64,000 bases of DNA from Fusobacterium sp. FSA-380-WT-3A (GTDB taxonomy: Bacteria; Fusobacteriota; Fusobacteriia; Fusobacteriales; Fusobacteriaceae). The notes below the pieces were generated by a model. It was given only the letters and a program-made list of their open reading frames with translations, had not been told where the DNA came from and did not search any database. Of this stretch, positions 8,343 through 15,557 are shown one piece after another (the first letter of the stretch is position 1; the number at the start of each line of letters is the position of its first letter). The position numbers and the translations under genes were made by a program. The stretch is from contig NZ_JABAFQ010000002.1 in NCBI RefSeq assembly GCF_012843705.1, positions 1 through 64,000 on the forward strand. The letters are read 5' to 3'.

Positions 8343-9101
8343 TTATCTTAAATATTCTTTTTGAAGTCTTTCAATTTCTCCTCTTACTTCTAATTCTTCT
8401 AAAACAAAATTAATTGTATTTAATAAGTGTACTTGGTCTTTAGCCACTAAATATCCCATTTGACTTTTTGTAAATGGTTTATCTACACTAGCACCCTCTA
8501 ATTTTTTATTATTTTTTTCATAAGTGATAGCTTCAGGAGTTTCAGTTACCATTACATCAACTTCTCCTTTTTCTACAGCTACAGGCACATCCAAATTATT
8601 TTTATAACGAATAATAGTTGCATTAGTTAAATAACTATCAGCAAACTTTTCATTAGTTCCGCCAATATTTACTCCAACTTTTACACTTGGTTTATTAACT
8701 TTTTCAATACTATCATATTTTTTTTCTTGTCCTTTTCTAACAAGGAAACATTTTCCAAACACTAAATACCCTTTTGTCATTTCTCCTTCAACTTGTCTTG
8801 CTACAGTTCTTGTTATTCCACCCATTCCTATGTCATATTTTCCTTTTTTCAAATCTTCTAACATAGTTTTCCAAGTTGTTGGAACAAACTCTACCTCTAC
8901 ACCTAATTCTTTTCCAATTAATTTTGCCACTTCTATATCATAACCACTATATTCCCCATCTTTTAAATAGGTAAATGGCTTATAATCTCCTGTTGTTCCC
9001 ACTCTTAAAACTTTATCTTTCATAATAGTTTTTACATTATCCTTTCCATACCCTAAAGTACAACAAAGTAACATCATTATCATTGCTAAAATCTTTTTCA
9101 T
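8343..9101 (-). CDS. Periplasmic solute-binding protein (amino-acid type, PheC-like)
   Basis: This 252-residue protein has an N-terminal signal peptide (about 1-19, cleaved near GYG-KD) and the family 3 solute-binding fold. It contains 'VLRVGTTGDYKPFTY', 'GYDIEVAKLIGKELGVEVEFVPTTW' and 'YDIGMGGITRTVARQ' in one lobe and 'GVNIGGTNEKFA' in the other. These segments also resemble periplasmic cyclohexadienyl/arogenate dehydratases (PheC), which evolved from this fold. No permease or ATPase gene is adjacent, so it is either an orphan binding protein serving a distant transporter or a PheC-like enzyme. Sequence reading cannot decide between them. ATG at 9101 follows a strong GGGGGAGGAGA site. It has its own promoter and a terminator directly after the stop, so it is monocistronic. 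Confidence 0.8.
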   Translation of the reverse strand: MKKILAMIMMLLCCTLGYGKDNVKTIMKDKVLRVGTTGDYKPFTYLKDGEYSGYDIEVAKLIGKELGVEVEFVPTTWKTMLEDLKKGKYDIGMGGITRTVARQVEGEMTKGYLVFGKCFLVRKGQEKKYDSIEKVNKPSVKVGVNIGGTNEKFADSYLTNATIIRYKNNLDVPVAVEKGEVDVMVTETPEAITYEKNNKKLEGASVDKPFTKSQMGYLVAKDQVHLLNTINFVLEELEVRGEIERLQKEYLR

Positions 9102-9135
9102 ATAATCTCCTCCCCCTCAAATTTTATATGAAATA

Positions 9136-9144
9136 ATTATAGCA
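9136..9144 (-). promoter_or_regulatory. Extended -10 promoter for the solute-binding protein gene
   Basis: The minus strand reads TGC-TATAAT ending 34 bp before the ATG at 9101. The -10 hexamer is perfect and has the TGn extension. No good -35 lies at 17 bp. Confidence 0.55.
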
Positions 9145-9200
9145 ATAGTTAATTAATTTTTGTAGAGAACAATTTTTTTAATTATCTGTTCGGAAATTTT

Positions 9201-10007
9201 TTACTTTAAAAACATCTCTTCTAAATATTTAGCCTCACCATCTTCATTATTTGTTCCTATTACTTCACAATCAGGTAATAATTCTTTTAATTTTTTATCT
9301 CCATTCCCCATTATGATTCCTTTACCAACAAAAGAAAGCATTTCATTGTCATTAAAAGCATCACCAAAAGCCAATATTTCATCAGCTTTGATATTTTCAT
9401 GCTTCATTATTTCTAAAATTCCCTCTTTTTTATTTGTTGATATATCCATTATCTCCAAACAACTTGGGTGTGATGTAGTAATATTTACTTTTCCCTTAAA
9501 CCACTCATCTTCTAACATCTCTTTTTCTAATTTTTCAATTTTTTTATAGTCATCACAATAGAAAAATACTTTCTCTATCTTTTTATTTTTAAATTCCTTT
9601 AAATCTGATTCTATTGGAGAAAATTTTGATTCTACATGATATTCACCAAAAGCCTCTATCATTTTTTGAGTGTACCATTTATCTTTATAGTAAATATTTC
9701 TTGAAATCTCATCATCTATTTTTAATTCTATTAATCTTTTTGTTATCTCACTATTCATATTTGTATTTCCAATTTCATTTCCATTTTTATCATGAATAAG
9801 AGAACCATTTCCAGAAATTAAATAAGACCCTACTCCCACTTGTTTAAAGAAAAATTCTGCATCCTTAAAATGTCTCCCTGTGGCTATAGAAAATTTTACT
9901 CCTGTCTCTGTTACTTTTCTTATAATATCTATTGTATGTTTAGATATTTTATGCTCTGAATTTAAAAGAGTTCCATCCAAGTCCGATACTATCATTTTGT
10001 ATTTCAT
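9201..10007 (-). CDS. Cof-type HAD-IIB family phosphatase
   Basis: This 268-residue protein has the HAD nucleophile motif 'MIVSDLDGTLLNS' at the N-terminus, motif II 'FSIATGRHF', the C2B cap in the middle, and the motif III/IV region 'KKEGILEIM...ILAFGDAFNDNEML...GIIMGNG'. Cof-type enzymes dephosphorylate sugar phosphates, FMN, PLP and similar small substrates, and the true substrate here cannot be told. ATG at 10007 follows GGAGGG. The gene sits just after the terminator of the PTS-pentose operon, so it is probably transcribed separately or by read-through. A paralogue with the same motif order is encoded at 18420-19199. Confidence 0.85.
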   Translation of the reverse strand: MKYKMIVSDLDGTLLNSEHKISKHTIDIIRKVTETGVKFSIATGRHFKDAEFFFKQVGVGSYLISGNGSLIHDKNGNEIGNTNMNSEITKRLIELKIDDEISRNIYYKDKWYTQKMIEAFGEYHVESKFSPIESDLKEFKNKKIEKVFFYCDDYKKIEKLEKEMLEDEWFKGKVNITTSHPSCLEIMDISTNKKEGILEIMKHENIKADEILAFGDAFNDNEMLSFVGKGIIMGNGDKKLKELLPDCEVIGTNNEDGEAKYLEEMFLK

Positions 10008-10026
10008 TTGTCCCTCCTTATTTTAG

Positions 10027-10057
10027 AAAAAGGTGACTTTAAAAGCCACCTTTTTTA
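10027..10057 (-). terminator. Terminator of the PTS-transketolase-deoC operon
   Basis: An inverted repeat built on AAGGTG/CACCTT with CTTT/AAAG inside. In the minus-strand RNA the one odd position is a G-U wobble, while in plus-strand RNA it would be an A-C mismatch. The stem therefore favours termination of the leftward operon. T-rich flanks are present on both sides. Confidence 0.75.
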
Positions 10058-10064
10058 TTGCTTA

Positions 10065-10733
10065 TTAATACATATTTTTTGACTCTTCACCTTTTATAAT
10101 CTTAACAATTCTACTTGTTCCTAATCTATTAGCTCCAAGCTCCATGAATTTCTTAGCATCATCAAGAGATGAGATTCCACCAGCAGCCTTTATTTTTACA
10201 TCTTTTCCTACATATTTTTTCATAAGTGCCACATCTTCAAAAGTAGCTCCCTTTGTAGAAAATCCTGTAGATGTTTTTATATATTCAGCTCCTGCTTCAG
10301 TTACTATTTCACACATTTTTATTTTTTCCTCTTCTGTTAAAAGACAAGTTTCAATAATAACTTTTAAAATTTTTCCATTACAAGCTTCATGAATAGCTTT
10401 AATTTCATTTAAAACTTTTTCATATCTTTTATTTTTTACATCTCCAATATTGATAACCATATCAATTTCAGAAGCTCCATTTTCTATTGCATCCTTTGTT
10501 TCAAATACTTTTACAGCTGTTGTAGAATATCCATTTGGAAAACCAATTACTGTACAAATAGGTAATTTGTCTCCTACATATTCTTTAGCTTCTTTTACAT
10601 AAGAAGCTGGAATACAAGCTGAAGCAACTTCATATTTTATTCCATCATCTAATATTTGTTTTATCTCTTCCCAAGTAGCTGTTTGAGTCAAAAGTGTATG
10701 GTCTACTATTTCTAAAATTTCTTTATTATCCAT
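10065..10733 (-). CDS. deoC: Deoxyribose-phosphate aldolase
   Basis: This 222-residue class I aldolase converts 2-deoxyribose 5-phosphate to acetaldehyde and glyceraldehyde 3-phosphate. Diagnostic segments are 'IVDHTLL' at the N-terminus, '[10 protein letters not shown]', the Schiff-base lysine in '[11 protein letters not shown]' and the second lysine in 'IKAAGGI'. ATG at 10733 is chosen over a GTG four codons upstream because AGGGAG lies at the right distance before the ATG. It is the last gene of the PTS operon, 19 bp after the transaldolase, and is followed by a terminator. In this setting it may supply glyceraldehyde 3-phosphate to transketolase and transaldolase, or process a deoxypentose phosphate (inference). 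No other deo genes are nearby. Confidence 0.92.
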   Translation of the reverse strand: MDNKEILEIVDHTLLTQTATWEEIKQILDDGIKYEVASACIPASYVKEAKEYVGDKLPICTVIGFPNGYSTTAVKVFETKDAIENGASEIDMVINIGDVKNKRYEKVLNEIKAIHEACNGKILKVIIETCLLTEEEKIKMCEIVTEAGAEYIKTSTGFSTKGATFEDVALMKKYVGKDVKIKAAGGISSLDDAKKFMELGANRLGTSRIVKIIKGEESKNMY

Positions 10734-10752
10734 TTTCTCCCTCACTTACTTT

Positions 10753-11397
10753 TTATTTTTTTGTAGCTTCCCAATCTTTTAAGAATTTTTCAATTCCAGC
10801 ATCTGTTAATGGGTGTTTTATCATACCTTGAATTACTTTGAAAGGTAAAGTTCCTATATGAGCTCCAGCTTGAGCAATTTCTTCTACATGATAAGGATTT
10901 CTTATACTTGCTCCTATAATTTCAGTAGTAATTCCATGTTTATCAAAAGTTTCTCTTATTTTTTTAATAAGTTCTACTCCACTTACACCTGTATCTTCTA
11001 ATCTTCCAATAAATGGACTTACAAATGAAGCTCCAGCTCTAGCTGCTAATAAAGCTTGATTTAATGTAAAGATTAAAGTCAAATTTGTTTTTATTCCTAA
11101 TTCTTTAAATCTCTTACAAGCTTTTAACCCTTCAAAAGTTGTAGGTAATTTTATTACTACATTTTTATGTATTTTTGCTAATTCAATTCCCTCTTCTACC
11201 ATTTTATCAGCTTCTAAGGATAATACTTCAGCACTAATTGGTCCATCTACTATATTAGTAATTTCTGTAATTATTTTTTTAAAATCTCCATTTTCTTTTG
11301 CTACAAGTGATGGATTAGTAGTAACTCCAGCTAAAATCCCATAACTTTCAGCTTCTCTTATTTCATCAATATTTGCTGTATCTATAAATATTTTCAT
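10753..11397 (-). CDS. tal: Transaldolase, TalC/FSA-like small form
   Basis: This 214-residue enzyme closely resembles small bacterial transaldolases such as Bacillus YwjH: '[16 protein letters not shown]', '[12 protein letters not shown]', the Schiff-base lysine in 'VVIKLPTT', '[26 protein letters not shown]' and 'ASIRNPYHV'. In this family, as I recall, Phe at the LIF position is associated with transaldolase activity and Tyr with fructose-6-phosphate aldolase activity, so transaldolase is the better call. ATG at 11397 fits its GAGGTG site. A GTG three codons upstream overlaps that site and is less likely. It lies 19 bp after the transketolase C-terminal gene. Its role is probably to transfer dihydroxyacetone units between C3-C7 sugar phosphates in the non-oxidative pentose pathway. 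Confidence 0.9.
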   Translation of the reverse strand: MKIFIDTANIDEIREAESYGILAGVTTNPSLVAKENGDFKKIITEITNIVDGPISAEVLSLEADKMVEEGIELAKIHKNVVIKLPTTFEGLKACKRFKELGIKTNLTLIFTLNQALLAARAGASFVSPFIGRLEDTGVSGVELIKKIRETFDKHGITTEIIGASIRNPYHVEEIAQAGAHIGTLPFKVIQGMIKHPLTDAGIEKFLKDWEATKK

Positions 11398-11416
11398 TAT
11401 ACACACCTCTATATCT

Positions 11417-12358
11417 CTATAATAATTCTTTTGCTTTTTTTACGATTTCCTCAGCTGTTAATTTATATTCTTCTCTTAAATAATCTAAAGTTCCAACTTG
11501 TCCAAATCTATCTTCTACACCTACTCTTCTCATTGGAACAGGATTATTTTCTACTAATACTTCAGCCACAGCACTTCCTAATCCACCTATGATATTGTGG
11601 TTTTCAGCTGTAACAAATCCTTTTGTTTGTTTTGAATATTTTATAATTAAATCTTTGTCTATTGGCTTTATTGTAAACATATCAATTACAGTAGCTTCAA
11701 TTCCCTCTTCTAATAACATGTCAGCTGCTTTTAAAGCCTCTACTACCATTATTCCACAAGCTACTATTGTAACATCTTTTCCTTCTCTTAAAACTTTTCC
11801 TTTTCCAATTTCAAAAGTTTCATCATCATTATATATTTTGTATGAACCTTTTCTTACAGCACTTAAATAATGAATTCCATAAATATCTTTTATTTGTCTT
11901 AAGATATTTTTCATCATAGTAGTATCTGTTATAGACATAACTGTTGCTGTTGGTATTGTTCTCATTAAAGCAATATCTTCAAAAGAAGTATGAGTACCAC
12001 CATTATGTTGTGTATATATTCCAGGGTCAGAACCTAATATTTTTATATTTGTTTTTGCATAAGCTCCTGATAAGAAAACTTGGTCAAACATTCTTCTTGT
12101 AGCAAATGGACTGAATGTATGAATAAAAGGAATATCTCCTACTAAAGAAAGTCCACTAGCCACTCCAACCATATTAGCTTCCATTATTCCACAGTTTATA
12201 TAGTTTTCTTTATTAGATTTTGCTATTGAATTTGTTGAAATTGCTTCTGCTAAATCTGATTCAAGAACAAATACTCTTTTATCTTCATTTATCATTTCAA
12301 CTAATGTTGTACTATATGCTTTTCTTAATTCTACGTTCTCTAATTCATATTTTGCCAT
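11417..12358 (-). CDS. Transketolase, C-terminal subunit (split form)
   Basis: This 313-residue protein carries the pyrimidine-binding and C-terminal domains of transketolase: '[14 protein letters not shown]', '[20 protein letters not shown]' (with the catalytic Glu of the Pyr domain), '[21 protein letters not shown]' and '[17 protein letters not shown]'. The partner N-terminal subunit is encoded 14 bp upstream, so the active TPP enzyme is probably a heterotetramer of the two chains. The reaction moves two-carbon units between ketose and aldose phosphates. Split transketolases occur in many anaerobes and archaea and often sit in sugar-specific operons, as here next to PTS genes. ATG at 12358. 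Confidence 0.93.
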   Translation of the reverse strand: MAKYELENVELRKAYSTTLVEMINEDKRVFVLESDLAEAISTNSIAKSNKENYINCGIMEANMVGVASGLSLVGDIPFIHTFSPFATRRMFDQVFLSGAYAKTNIKILGSDPGIYTQHNGGTHTSFEDIALMRTIPTATVMSITDTTMMKNILRQIKDIYGIHYLSAVRKGSYKIYNDDETFEIGKGKVLREGKDVTIVACGIMVVEALKAADMLLEEGIEATVIDMFTIKPIDKDLIIKYSKQTKGFVTAENHNIIGGLGSAVAEVLVENNPVPMRRVGVEDRFGQVGTLDYLREEYKLTAEEIVKKAKELL

Positions 12359-12372
12359 TTTTTAATTTCCTC

Positions 12373-13194
12373 CTATTCAGCAGCCTCTAATTTTTCTATT
12401 TCTACTTTTAAAATTTCTTTCATTTCATCATTAAATCTAATGTGATGATTTGCTTTTAATTCTTCAAAATATTTAACTCCTTGACCTTTTACTGTATCAA
12501 GTACAATACATTTTGGAGCTCCTTCTACTTTTTCATTTACAGCTTTATCGATAGCCTCTACATCTGCTCCATTTACTTTTACAGTATGATATCCAAAACT
12601 TTCCATCTTTTTAACATAATCAAATGGATTACAAATTTCTTCTGTTGTTCCATCTAATTGTTTTTTATTATCATCTATAAATAATGTAAAGTTATCTAAT
12701 TTGTTGTGAGCAGCAAATTGAATAGCCTCCCAACATTGTCCTTCATTTAATTCTCCATCTCCAACTATACAATAAACTTTTCTTTCACTATTTTTTCTTT
12801 TTAATCCAATAGCTACTCCTGTAGCCACAGAAATTCCTTGCCCTAAAGAACCTGTTGTCATGTCTATTCCAGGAGTAAGATTTCTATCTGGATGACTTGG
12901 TAATATAGTTCCATTGTTATTTAGTGTATTTAATACTTCTAAATCAAAATATCCTTTTAAAGCTAATGTTGAATATAGAGCTGGTCCAGCATGTCCTTTT
13001 GATAATACTAAGAAATCTCTATCTTCCATCTTAGGATTTTTTGGGTCTATCTTCATATTTGTATAAAGAACAGATAAAGTTTCTACTATTGACATAGCTC
13101 CACCTAAATGTCCAAATCCTCTATGTAACAACATTTTCAATGTTTCTTTTCTTATTTTATTACTAAATTTTTTCATTTCTACATATCTTTCCAT
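12373..13194 (-). CDS. Transketolase, N-terminal TPP-binding subunit (split form)
   Basis: This 273-residue protein contains 'HRGFGHLGGAMSIVETLSVLY', 'LSKGHAGPALYSTL', 'GSLGQGISVATGVAIG' and the TPP/Mg2+ signature 'YCIVGDGELNEGQCWEA...LDNFTLFIDDNKKQLDG'. It is the thiamine-diphosphate half of the enzyme and pairs with the downstream C-terminal gene. ATG at 13194 lies about 12 bases after GGAGGG, a rather long spacing. A stem-loop (13219-13248) precedes the ribosome site and separates this gene from the IIC gene, possibly adjusting expression of enzymes relative to transporter. Confidence 0.93.
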   Translation of the reverse strand: MERYVEMKKFSNKIRKETLKMLLHRGFGHLGGAMSIVETLSVLYTNMKIDPKNPKMEDRDFLVLSKGHAGPALYSTLALKGYFDLEVLNTLNNNGTILPSHPDRNLTPGIDMTTGSLGQGISVATGVAIGLKRKNSERKVYCIVGDGELNEGQCWEAIQFAAHNKLDNFTLFIDDNKKQLDGTTEEICNPFDYVKKMESFGYHTVKVNGADVEAIDKAVNEKVEGAPKCIVLDTVKGQGVKYFEELKANHHIRFNDEMKEILKVEIEKLEAAE

Positions 13195-13218
13195 ATTTTT
13201 AGTATGCCCTCCTTAATT

Positions 13219-13248
13219 ATTAAAGGCTATTTTTCAATAGCCTTTAAT
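13219..13248 (-). other. Intercistronic stem-loop between PTS IIC and transketolase genes
   Basis: A 13-base perfect inverted repeat (13219-13231 with 13236-13248, core AAAGGCTAT and its complement) with a 4-base loop lies between the IIC stop and the transketolase ribosome site. It is not followed by a clear T run on the minus strand, so a weak terminator, RNase processing site or mRNA 3'-end stabiliser is likelier than full termination. Confidence 0.6.
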
Positions 13249-13259
13249 CAAAATTTTTA

Positions 13260-14594
13260 TTAATTTTCTTTTTTATCTCTTGGGAAAACAAATGCTAAAG
13301 CTATAAATACAGCAAATACCACAAGAATTATATATTTATTAAAGTTTCCAGCTAGTACTCCTAAAAGTGCTCCAACAACTCCAAAGTCAGCATCAGAGAA
13401 TGTTGTATTAGCAAATCCTAACTCTCCTAATATTGGAAGTAATACTACAGGAACAAATGTTATAAATACTCCATGGATAAATGAACCAATAACAGCTCCT
13501 CTTTTTCCTCCAGTAGCATTTCCAAATACTCCAGCTGTTGCTCCACAGAAGAAGTGAGGAATAACTCCTGGTATGATTAATACCCAGTTTAAAGCTCCTA
13601 AAATAAATAATCCAACAATTCCTCCTAAGAAACTACATAAGAATCCAATTAATACAGCGTTAGGTGCATAAGGGAATACAACTGGACAGTCAATAGCTGG
13701 TTTAGCATTTGGAACTATTTTTTGAGAAATTCCTGTAAATGCTGGAACTATTTCAGCAAGAATTAATCTTACACCTTGTAATACTACGAATACTCCAGCA
13801 GCGAATGTTATAGCTTGAAGTACAGAATAGATTATAAAGTTTTGTCCATTACTTAAAGTTGTTTCTACATATTCTCTACCAGCAGCAAAAGCTGTGATTA
13901 AATATAATATTAACATTGTTAAAGAAATTGAAATTGAACTATCTCTTAAGAATGTTAAGTTTTTAGGAAGATTCATTTCTTCTGTAGATTTTGAACCTTT
14001 TCCTACTAATTGACCAATTTTAGCTGATAGAACATATCCGACAGTTCCAAAGTGTCCAAAAGCTACATCATCAGAACCAGTTATTTTTCTCATTGTTGGT
14101 TGAGCTAGAGCTGGGAAGAAAGCCATAGCAAATCCTAAAACAACAGAACCAACAAATACTAACATTGCTCCTTCAAATCCTGCTACTGCTAATATAACTC
14201 CTATCATACAAGCCATATAGAATGTATGGTGCCCTGTTAAGAATATATATTTTAATTTTGTAATTCTAGCTATTATAATATTAGCTAACATACCAAAAGT
14301 CATAATTAAAGCTGTAGCTGTTCCAAATTTTTGCATTGCTAAAGCAACGATTGCTTCGTTGTTAGGAACAATTCCTTGAACTTTAAATCCAACTTCAAAC
14401 ATTTGACCAAATGGAGTAAGTCCTCCTACAAGGATTCCAGCTCCTCCTGTAAGAACTATAAATCCTAATATTGTTTTAATAGTTCCTTTTACTGTATCAG
14501 AAAAGTTTTTCTTTTGACATAATAATCCAACCAATGAAATTAATCCTACAAGTATAGCTGGTACACTTAGGATATCAACTAATAATTTTAACAT
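13260..14594 (-). CDS. PTS EIIC permease, ascorbate (UlaA/SgaT) family
   Basis: This 444-residue polytopic membrane protein, with about ten or more hydrophobic segments, resembles the AG superfamily EIIC proteins UlaA/SgaT. It has the family-like segments 'TVKGTIKTILGFIVLTGGAGILVGGLTPF', 'TGHHTFYMAC', 'GHFGTVGYVLSAK' and 'PHFFCGATAGVFGN'. It should import a sugar or sugar acid while EIIB phosphorylates it. UlaA family does not prove that ascorbate is the substrate. The ascorbate catabolic genes ulaD, ulaE, ulaF and ulaG are absent here, and transketolase and transaldolase follow instead. ATG at 14594 lies 49 bp after EIIB. Confidence 0.85.
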   Translation of the reverse strand: MLKLLVDILSVPAILVGLISLVGLLCQKKNFSDTVKGTIKTILGFIVLTGGAGILVGGLTPFGQMFEVGFKVQGIVPNNEAIVALAMQKFGTATALIMTFGMLANIIIARITKLKYIFLTGHHTFYMACMIGVILAVAGFEGAMLVFVGSVVLGFAMAFFPALAQPTMRKITGSDDVAFGHFGTVGYVLSAKIGQLVGKGSKSTEEMNLPKNLTFLRDSSISISLTMLILYLITAFAAGREYVETTLSNGQNFIIYSVLQAITFAAGVFVVLQGVRLILAEIVPAFTGISQKIVPNAKPAIDCPVVFPYAPNAVLIGFLCSFLGGIVGLFILGALNWVLIIPGVIPHFFCGATAGVFGNATGGKRGAVIGSFIHGVFITFVPVVLLPILGELGFANTTFSDADFGVVGALLGVLAGNFNKYIILVVFAVFIALAFVFPRDKKEN

Positions 14595-14643
14595 AATCCC
14601 TTCCTCCTCTACTTTTTATAATTTATCTCTTGTAATTATAAAA

Positions 14644-14919
14644 TTATAATATTCCTTTTTCTTGGAAAGCTTTTACCATAGCTTCTTTTATTTCAGCTAC
14701 ATTTATTATATTTGCTAAAACTATTTTATTAGAAACATTAGCACTTCCAGCTATATCTCTTGACATAATGAAGAAATCAGCTTCTCCTTCAATAACTGAA
14801 GCTAAATCTGTATGATTTACTTCTGCTGTAATTCCTAACTCTTTTAAAACTTTTTTCACATTCATTTCTAGCATAAAGCTACTTCCTAATCCTGTTCCAC
14901 ATACTGCTGTTATTTTCAT
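14644..14919 (-). CDS. PTS EIIB, lactose/ascorbate-type phosphocysteine protein
   Basis: This 91-residue cytoplasmic protein has the phospho-acceptor loop 'AVCGTGLGSSFML' with Cys7 near the N-terminus and a Rossmann-like α/β pattern typical of UlaB/SgaB. It accepts phosphate from the EIIA histidine and passes it to the sugar in EIIC. It is encoded between EIIA (46 bp upstream) and EIIC. ATG at 14919 after a GGAGG site. Confidence 0.88.
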   Translation of the reverse strand: MKITAVCGTGLGSSFMLEMNVKKVLKELGITAEVNHTDLASVIEGEADFFIMSRDIAGSANVSNKIVLANIINVAEIKEAMVKAFQEKGIL

Positions 14920-14965
14920 AAATAATTCCTCCTTAAATTTTATATTGTTTTTTATATTTATATTT

Positions 14966-15397
14966 TTATAAATTATTTATTATTTCTTCCAATGTTTTTG
15001 ATTCTATAAGCTTTTCTATTTTCTCATCATCCCCAAGAACATCTGTTAATTTTTCTATAATCTCAATATGAGAATCACTGTTTTTAGCTGCTAAAATAAA
15101 CATTAAGTAAACTTTATCTGTATCCTCTGTAAATTTTACTCCTTCATTTATTTTTAAAAGTGCTAAAGAACTTTCCAAAACATTTTCATCAGGTCTAGCA
15201 TGAGGCATAGCCACACCAGGTATTAATATTACATATGGCCCTAAAGTTTTTATATTTTGGATTATTCCTTCTACATATCCATATTTTATTTTTCCCTTTT
15301 CTATTAGAGGATTAGCTCCTACCTCTATGGCTTTTTCCCAGGAATCAATATTATCTACAACTTGGATATTTCCATCTAATATTTTTTTTATTCCCAT
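14966..15397 (-). CDS. PTS EIIA, mannitol/fructose type
   Basis: This 143-residue protein shows the EIIA-2 domain with phospho-histidine His66 in 'PGVAMPHARPDE', and 'LMFILAAKNSDSHIEIIEKLTDVL' in the second half, as in UlaC/SgaA. It carries phosphate from HPr to EIIB. It is the first gene of the seven-gene operon IIA-IIB-IIC-tktN-tktC-tal-deoC. ATG at 15397 follows GAGGAGG, and a strong promoter lies just upstream. An EIIA domain also ends the PRD regulator encoded upstream, so HPr signals are read both by the transporter and by the regulator. Confidence 0.9.
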   Translation of the reverse strand: MGIKKILDGNIQVVDNIDSWEKAIEVGANPLIEKGKIKYGYVEGIIQNIKTLGPYVILIPGVAMPHARPDENVLESSLALLKINEGVKFTEDTDKVYLMFILAAKNSDSHIEIIEKLTDVLGDDEKIEKLIESKTLEEIINNL

Positions 15398-15429
15398 TTA
15401 ATTTCCTCCTCATTTTATTTTATATTATA

Positions 15430-15458
15430 ATTCTACCTTAGTTTTTTTTGTTTGACAA
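15430..15458 (-). promoter_or_regulatory. Promoter of the PTS-transketolase operon
   Basis: On the minus strand TTGTCA (15453-15458), a 17-bp spacer and TAGAAT (15430-15435) form a near-consensus sigma-70-type promoter 33 bp before the EIIA ATG. A second TTGTCAAA copy lies 41 bp further upstream (complement at 15494-15499), and AAC plus an A run recurs in the -35 region. These repeats may be sites for the adjacent PRD regulator. Confidence 0.75.
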
Positions 15459-15510
15459 CTATCTTTTTTGTTCAAAATAAACTTTACATTTTTTGACAAT
15501 CATATTTTTT

Positions 15511-15551
15511 TGTATAAAAAAAGTGGTAACTTATTTTAATTACCACTTTTT
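15511..15551 (-). terminator. Terminator of the PRD regulator gene
   Basis: A 12-bp perfect inverted repeat (15518-15529 with 15540-15551, core AGTGGTAA and its complement) followed by seven T on the minus strand, just after the regulator stop codon. It separates the regulator transcript from the PTS operon promoter. Confidence 0.85.
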
Positions 15552-15557
15552 AAACTA

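Noticed and set aside
13260-15397. Complete L-ascorbate utilisation operon
   Set aside because: The PTS components fit the family, but the lactonase, decarboxylase and epimerase genes of ascorbate use are not present.
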